Source: Caldilinea sp.
Lineage (GTDB): Bacteria > Chloroflexota > Anaerolineae > Caldilineales > Caldilineaceae
Assembly (NCBI GenBank): GCA_025055055.1
Contig: JANWYX010000170.1
Span: 1 to 6,747 of the forward strand
Direction of reading: 5' to 3'
DNA length: 6,747 nt
Shown: positions 1-6,747 of the stretch, one piece after another
Layout: each line of letters starts with the position of its first letter
How positions within the stretch are numbered: position 1 is the stretch's first letter
Notes under the pieces: generated by a model
The model's database searches: none
Told to the model about the DNA's origin: nothing
Seen by the model: only the letters and a program-made list of their open reading frames with translations
Made by a program: the position numbers and the translations under genes

Positions 1-377
1 GGCGAGTTGTTTGTCGCCTGGACGACGGCCGGCGTGGCCGTCGCCTCCTCCGCTGCGAGGTCACCCGGCGTCGCCGATGCATCGCCTCCTAGCAGCGCCA
101 ACAACGTCTGGACGCCTTCCTGGGCAATGGCGTTGTCGGCGTCCAGGATCAGAACCTTCTGGTACTCCGCCAGCGCTGCGCGCAGGTCGCCGTCCGCCTG
201 AAAGTCTGTGGCGCGCTGTAGGGCGATGCCGATCTGCTGGCGGCGTTGAGTCTCCACCTGTTGTTGACCGGCGCGGACGCCGAGCACCACAGAAAAGATC
301 AAAATGGCGGCGGCCAGTACGGTGATGGCGCCGATCAACCACCACGCCCAGGTGGGAAAGCGCAAGTTATGCATCAT
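1..377 (-). CDS. Membrane-anchored TPR-like protein, N-terminal part (runs off left edge)
   Basis: The frame is open from ATG at 377 to the window edge, about 125 residues with no stop. The protein starts MMHNLRFPTWAWW, and one strongly hydrophobic helix follows at about residues 11-34. A charged, Gln-rich stretch (QQQVETQRRQQ) comes next, then a helical pair at about residues 50-95 that reads like one TPR unit (ALQRATDFQADGDLRAAL..., then A-EYQKVLILDADNAIA). The last visible residues are Ala/Thr/Pro-rich, as in a linker. Inferred topology: short cytoplasmic N-terminus, one anchor helix, and a soluble part used for protein contacts. Small anchored TPR proteins of this kind are familiar in Chloroflexota, but their partners are usually unknown. 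The start is ATG 377 or the adjacent ATG 374; only a weak AGG (386-388) lies 8 bases upstream. The gene downstream, which might hint at function, is outside the window. Function not assigned. Confidence 0.72.
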   Translation of the reverse strand, partial: MMHNLRFPTWAWWLIGAITVLAAAILIFSVVLGVRAGQQQVETQRRQQIGIALQRATDFQADGDLRAALAEYQKVLILDADNAIAQEGVQTLLALLGGDASATPGDLAAEEATATPAVVQATNNS

Positions 378-393
378 AGTGTGAACCTAACGT

Positions 394-421
394 TTCAAGG
401 TTCCATCGAGAACCGTTTGAA
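394..421. repeat. Bulged inverted repeat just upstream of the first gene
   Basis: The left arm TTCAAGGTTC (394-403) pairs with GAACC (410-414) and TTGAA (417-421). The loop is 6 bases and there is a 2-base bulge (415-416). The structure lies 17-44 bases before the ATG at 377 of the minus-strand gene, so it would fall in the leader or promoter of that gene. GAACC recurs on the plus strand at 383-387, 410-414 and 419-423, so the site could also be a cluster of short binding boxes rather than an RNA hairpin. No regulator can be named. Confidence 0.4.
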
Positions 422-509
422 CCAAAAGCCATCGTTTCCAGACGTTTTTGACAAGGCCGAAGTTCCGGCCGTTGCGCTTCCAATCCGGTGGCGATTGCGC
501 CAAAAGCTC

Positions 510-515
510 ATTATA
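510..515 (-). promoter_or_regulatory. Possible -10 box for the first gene
   Basis: Read on the minus strand this is an exact TATAAT, about 130 bases upstream of the ATG at 377. The hexamers 16-18 bases further upstream (for example TTTCTA) match a -35 box poorly. This rests on one hexamer only and may be chance in an AT-richer gap. Confidence 0.2.
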
Positions 516-591
516 CATATTGCGGCCTGCGGGTAGAAAGGTGAGAACAACAACGAAGAGAAGTTTCGTCCAGAATACTTTGTCGATTACA

Positions 592-683
592 AAGAAGGTG
601 AGGCAGGAGCCTCGGATTCGGCTTTTTTAAGTCGTCTTAAAATCTTTAAATGTTTTGTCCATCGTGAAGAAGGTGAGGCAGGA
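592..683. repeat. 17-bp direct repeat, two copies 75 bp apart
   Basis: AAGAAGGTGAGGCAGGA occurs exactly at 592-608 and again at 667-683. The flanks diverge at once: AGCCTCGG follows the first copy and AGGCGCAA the second. No third copy was noticed in the window. The repeats bracket the AT-rich inverted repeat at 625-642. Possible readings are remnants of a small repeat element, a local duplication, or a footprint of insertion or deletion. Confidence 0.65.
625..642. repeat. AT-rich perfect inverted repeat (7-bp arms, 4-bp loop)
   Basis: TTTTAAG (625-631), loop TCGT, then CTTAAAA (636-642). It lies about 75 bases past the stop of the minus-strand TPR fragment and could be a weak transcript end for it. 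The stem is AT-rich and has no clear U-tract after it on that strand, so it is not a standard intrinsic terminator. Just to its left, AGCC (608-611) and GGCT (620-623) followed by T6 (623-628) resemble a weak plus-strand terminator, but no plus-strand gene precedes them. Confidence 0.35.
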
Positions 684-715
684 AGGCGCAACGCAGATCT
701 GAGGGGTTGTGGCGC

Positions 716-1633
716 TTATTCTCCGATGGCGTACGTTGTAGCTTGCTCCCATGACATAGACTGGCCTGTCCGCCAGGCGGCGTCAAATTCCGCCGGGGCA
801 AGATGCAGGCGAACGCTTTCGATCTGCTGGACATGGAATGTTTGCTCACAGGGCGGCACAGCCATGTGCATCACGCGTCGGAAGCGCTCGGCTGCGCTCC
901 ACAAACAGACGGCGCGCGTCGCATGAAGATTGGCAAACGCCACATCAGCAAATTGTTCGAGATCCTCAACAACGCCTGGGCGGTGGTTCAGATCGCGTCG
1001 CAGCCGCAACGCCTGTGTAACCGCCGACTCCGCATCTGTCCATTCGCGGTTATGACGGGCCAGACGCGCCCGATTTGACCATATCGAAGCTAACAGGAGT
1101 TTATCAGCCAGCCCGCGAATCTGTTGAGCGGCTTCTTCTTGATACGCAGCGGCGCCCGAGAACTCTCCCTGGAGCAGCAACAACCTTGACAGGTTCAGCA
1201 GCAATTTCACAATCCCGTGTCTGTCGTTGACGCTTCGATAGGTTGTCAGGCTGAGCTGGAAGTAGGATTCGGCGACGCCTGGTTTGTTTACATCATAGGC
1301 TAACACGCCCAGATCGTTCCACAATTGTGCAGCATAGCGCCGATCGCCAAGCTGTAAAAAGATGGTGAGCGCCTCATTCAGCCACGCATCAGCTTCGTCA
1401 TACATACCGAGCGCAGTCGCCGTCTCGCCCAGACCGCGCAATGCATAGGCGATCCCGCGCTGGTTGCCCAATGCTCTGGAAAGCATCAGCCGTTTGTTGA
1501 AGCAATTCAGCGCTCTCTGATAGTTGCCAAGAAATTCCTCGACCCACCCCATCACGCCGTAGCTATCGGCGATCCCCTGGCGATCGTCAAGACGTTGCGC
1601 CAGGCGCTGTTGTTCTTCGACAAAATGTGTCCA
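716..1633 (-). pseudogene. C-terminal TPR fragment of a large MalT/STAND-like regulator, front missing
   Basis: From about 1633 down to the TAA at 716-718 the minus strand encodes roughly 305 residues of helical repeats. There are about five TPR-like units of 40 residues, for example GIADSYGVMGWVEEFLGNY, GIAYALRGLGETATALGMY and AAQLWNDLGVLAYDV, each followed by a second helix. The end, EFDAAWRTGQSMSWEQATTYA, matches from memory the usual C-terminus of large TPR regulators ('F-AAW-GR-MSLEQAV-YAL') in LuxR/MalT-type, BTAD or cyclase-linked predicted ATPases. In such proteins an N-terminal DNA-binding or cyclase domain and a P-loop NTPase precede this part; none is present here. The frame stays open to an ATG at 1945, but the residues before about W105 of that frame are low-complexity and lie antisense to another real protein. 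I therefore take the fragment as 5'-truncated at about 1627-1633. It has no credible start or promoter and is probably not functional. Confidence 0.7.
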
Positions 1634-1637
1634 TCCC
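1627..1637. other. Head-to-head breakpoint between two 5'-truncated genes
   Basis: TPR-like sequence on the minus strand can be followed back to about H-F-V-E-E-Q-Q (bases 1613-1627). On the plus strand, repeat-family sequence (P-A-D-I-L) starts at 1635. Neither gene has room for its own start, and each lacks its N-terminal portion. No target-site duplication, transposase remnant or terminal inverted repeat is visible at the join. It is either a rearrangement scar or an artefact that joins two contigs. Confidence 0.55.
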
Positions 1638-2465
1638 GCAGACATTCTCGGCGCAGGCGCGACGCCGCTCATTCCTTGCGAAAATCTCGGCTTGCTCTGT
1701 GTGGATTTCACCAGCGGCGCTGTGGACGAAGTCGCCGGACTTTCCTTTGGCATGGATTTCACGGAGAGCGCACTGCCGCCGATCCAGTTCTCGGTCGACC
1801 GCAGCTCGCGCGGACGCACCGGCAGCGCCGTGCGCGCCGAAGCGGATTGCTCGCCCGCCCAGGCGCACGCCGATGTCTTCGAGAGCGCATTCGACGGCAA
1901 CAACACGCAAGACCTGGACGGCGATGGAGTCTCCTGCGCCGACAACGCCGGCTATGCCTTGAGTCTCACGGAGAGCAGTCAGTCCGATACGTTGGACGCA
2001 CTGGACCGAGACCCGTGCCGAACCGTCGATCTCAACTGCGATGGCGCACCCGACCAGACGATCTATCTGACCCTAGCGCCCGGTTCGCCGACGCTTGCGT
2101 TGCTAGGCGCCACACCGGCGGACATTCTGGCAAGCGGCGCCGACTTCGTGCCGAGCGTGTGGGCTGCAGGTGCAGCCAACCTCGGCCTACGGGCAGGCGA
2201 CGTGATCGATGCTCTCTGTCTCTTTGAGGATGGAGACGGAGTTTACGGCCAGAGCGATCGACTGCTCTTTTCGCTGGCGCGCGGGTCGCCAACCCTGGCA
2301 CAACTTGCGGCCGGGCCGGCCGATCTGCTCGTTCCCGCGCCGCCAAGAGTGGCGGTTCCGGCCGCTTCACTTGGGTTGGAAAGCGCCGACAACATCGACG
2401 CGCTTGCCTGCACGCAGGCGGTGACGCGCCTTGACCTGTATCTGCCGATCATTTCAAGGCGCTAA
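1635..2465 (+). pseudogene. C-terminal fragment of a repeat-bearing secreted/surface protein, front missing
   Basis: The frame is open from a stop at 1560-1562, but recognisable sequence starts with PADILGAGATP at 1635. No good start is present; the first candidate is a TTG at 1692 without a ribosome site. Numbering from that TTG, a unit of about 67 residues appears twice: LAPGSPTLALLGATPADIL (from residue 128) and LARGSPTLAQLAAGPADLL (from 195), each followed by ...LGL...D-IDAL. The PADIL...LGL at the junction is a third, partial copy. Three Asp-rich loops, DLDGDG (74-79), DLNCDG (113-118) and EDGDG (179-183), resemble dockerin or thrombospondin-3 calcium loops. The tail, LDLYLPIISRR, resembles the C-terminal tails of many exported Chloroflexota proteins. 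Export would need a signal peptide, which is lost with the missing front. I cannot name the family; it is probably an extracellular, calcium-stabilised protein remnant. Confidence 0.65.
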
Positions 2466-2601
2466 CCTCAAAAGCGACCACGTCCAAAAATGAGACCGAG
2501 CAGGTTTCATCCAACCGCAAACATTGGGCTTCGGAGACAGAGGAGCTTGTTGCATAAATTGCCTCCTGCAGAGTCCTCCAAGGCTTTCTAGATATCGGTG
2601 G

Positions 2602-2616
2602 CGGAGGTCGCCTCCG
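2602..2616. repeat. GC-rich stem-loop downstream of the secreted-protein fragment
   Basis: CGGAGG (2602-2607), loop TCG, then CCTCCG (2611-2616). The stem is a perfect 6 bp. It lies about 140 bases after the TAA at 2463-2465 and about 60 bases before the photolyase. No T-run follows it, so it is not a clear intrinsic terminator; a role in the photolyase upstream region is equally possible. Confidence 0.35.
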
Positions 2617-2649
2617 GATGCTTTCGGTTGAGATGAAAAATTACGGAGA

Positions 2650-2672
2650 GCCGAATCGGCCGCAATTATGAT
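2650..2672 (+). promoter_or_regulatory. Putative photolyase promoter with palindromic operator; possibly leaderless
   Basis: TATGAT at 2667-2672 matches TATAAT at 5 of 6 positions and lies 6 bases before the ATG at 2679. Initiation at the usual distance would therefore fall on or next to the A of the start codon. This fits the absence of any Shine-Dalgarno sequence before that ATG. Directly upstream, GCCGAATCGGC (2650-2660) is an 11-bp palindrome (5-bp arms, one central base) placed where the -35/-10 spacer would be. That position suits an operator, and MerR-type light regulators bind in promoter spacers, but no such regulator is visible here. The -35 region is poor. Confidence 0.35.
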
Positions 2673-2678
2673 ATCGAC

Positions 2679-4220
<1,542 letters not shown>

Positions 4221-4223
4221 ACG

Positions 4224-5609
<1,386 letters not shown>

Positions 5610-5615
5610 TGGGCG

Positions 5616-5622
5616 CCTCTCC
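5616..5622 (-). promoter_or_regulatory. Strong ribosome binding site of radA; decides the start
   Basis: Read on the minus strand this is GGAGAGG, 6 bases before the ATG at 5609. It supports that start over the longer-frame ATG at 5648. It is the only strong Shine-Dalgarno sequence seen ahead of a gene in this window. Confidence 0.8.
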
Positions 5623-5643
5623 GTCTCACAAGGTTCTGAGAAA

Positions 5644-5703
5644 ACCACAAAGGCGCAAAGTCCCCAAGTCTGGTTCAGATGTGGAACTTCGTGCCTTTGG
5701 GGT
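5644..5703. repeat. 60-bp imperfect inverted repeat in the radA leader
   Basis: The left arm is 5644-5664 (starts ACCACAAAGGCGC) and the right arm 5683-5703 (its reverse complement starts ACCCCAAAGGCAC). The two 21-base arms match at 17 positions around an 18-base spacer. The ACCACAAAGGC-ACAAAG wording resembles a short intergenic repeat I recall from many environmental bacteria ('CTTTGTGCCTTTGTGGT'), so it is probably a degenerate copy of a dispersed palindromic element. If transcription starts near 5739, the hairpin would form in the radA leader, about 20 bases upstream of its ribosome site. It could then act as a regulator or be an inert insertion. Confidence 0.6.
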
Positions 5704-5745
5704 AAAACATCCCCATTGAACCTATATCAGAACATTTGTGCGTAA

Positions 5746-5775
5746 ATTATACGCTATCGTTGAAAATGCCTCCAA
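5746..5775 (-). promoter_or_regulatory. Probable radA promoter
   Basis: On the minus strand, TTGGAG (5770-5775) and an exact TATAAT (5746-5751) are separated by 18 bases, a fair sigma-70-type pair (4/6 and 6/6). The predicted start near 5739 gives a leader of about 130 bases that contains the inverted repeat at 5644-5703. No SOS box (CTGT-N8-ACAG type) was seen beside it. Confidence 0.4.
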
Positions 5776-5937
5776 GTACGGTGACGCTTTAATTCGGGAA
5801 GAAGAAAGAACCGAGTTTTCATCAGACCGGATTTTGCATCGAGATTGCCTTCTGCGTAGACTCATTGCATGTTGACGGGAAGTCGGAAGCAGCGTGTTTT
5901 CGACTTGCAGAATTTGAGGAACAGCAGTCGACCCTTT

Positions 5938-6747
<810 letters not shown>

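Larger units (their letters stand above)
378..715. other. Gene-free gap of 338 bases
   Basis: I see no supportable gene on either strand; the short open frames here have no family-like sequence or ribosome site. The gap holds the hairpin at 394-421, a small GC stem-loop (GGCCG at 455-459 with CGGCC at 466-470), an exact TATAAT on the minus strand (510-515), two copies of a 17-bp direct repeat (592-608 and 667-683), and an AT-rich perfect inverted repeat (625-642). The right half is more AT-rich and repeat-like than the flanking genes. It may be decayed sequence downstream of the broken TPR gene. Confidence 0.6.
5610..5937. other. Divergent intergenic region between radA and the glycosyltransferase gene
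   Basis: These 328 bases separate the start codons of two divergent genes. They contain the radA ribosome site, the 60-bp inverted repeat (5644-5703) and the likely radA promoter (5746-5775). The rest, about 5780-5937, is AT-richer with no convincing gene, RNA or clear promoter for the plus-strand gene. GAGGAA at 5916-5921 is the only purine-rich motif ahead of that gene and sits 16 bases from ATG 5938, which is too far for a standard ribosome site. Confidence 0.55.

Noticed and set aside
61..345. 94-codon minus frame and overlapping plus frames at the left edge
   Set aside because: The frame open from 377 to the edge has an anchor helix and a TPR-like region; the others are Arg/Pro/His-rich shadows.
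608..628. Stem AGCC/GGCT followed by six T, a plus-strand terminator-like site
   Set aside because: The stem is only 4 bp and no plus-strand gene precedes it; not strong enough to list as a terminator.
1634..1945. N-terminal extension of the TPR fragment up to an ATG at 1945 (minus)
   Set aside because: These residues are low-complexity Ser/Ala/Arg-rich, show no TPR pattern, and lie antisense to the Asp-loop protein, whose reading is far more protein-like.
2541..2567. AGGAG/CTCCT inverted repeat downstream of the secreted-protein fragment
   Set aside because: A 5-bp stem with a 17-base loop and no T-run; expected by chance.

Overview
The window looks like a stretch of a Chloroflexota chromosome, perhaps from the Anaerolineae/Caldilinea side. 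This is inferred from four things: a secreted-type protein ending in Y-L-P-I-I-S-R-R, which resembles the 'YLPLI' tails common in that phylum; a membrane-anchored TPR protein; the remains of a large TPR regulator of the MalT/STAND kind; and an FeS-type photolyase. All four are recalled family traits, and no database was searched. Nothing here looks like a phage, plasmid, defence system or CRISPR array.

Layout, left to right. Positions 1-377 (minus strand) hold the N-terminal part of a one-helix membrane protein with a TPR-like helical region, cut by the window edge. Positions 378-715 have no convincing gene, but contain a hairpin just upstream of that gene, a 17-bp direct repeat and an AT-rich perfect inverted repeat. 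Positions 716-1633 (minus) encode the C-terminal TPR part of a large regulator that has lost its front. Positions 1635-2465 (plus) encode the C-terminal part of a repeat-bearing secreted protein that has also lost its front. The two broken ends meet head to head within about 10 bp near 1627-1637. This is the oddest thing in the window: either a real rearrangement scar or an assembly chimera.

Positions 2466-2678 are a short regulatory gap, followed by two intact DNA-repair genes that converge. The first is a bacterial (6-4) photolyase of the iron-sulfur class (2679-4220, plus); it keeps all four cluster cysteines at the spacing of Agrobacterium PhrB. The second is radA (4224-5609, minus), complete with zinc finger, Walker A, KNRFG motif and Lon-like domain. 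Their stop codons are 3 bases apart. Both proteins act on damaged DNA (direct reversal of UV photoproducts; branch migration in recombinational repair), but they are not co-transcribed.

Positions 5610-5937 are the shared divergent upstream region of radA and of a polytopic GT-C-type glycosyltransferase (5938 to the right edge, plus, partial). This gap has a 60-bp imperfect inverted repeat inside the probable radA leader and a plausible radA promoter. I saw no clearly new multi-gene system. The items most worth following up are the head-to-head truncation, the inverted repeat ahead of radA, and the substitution in the photolyase electron-transfer chain.
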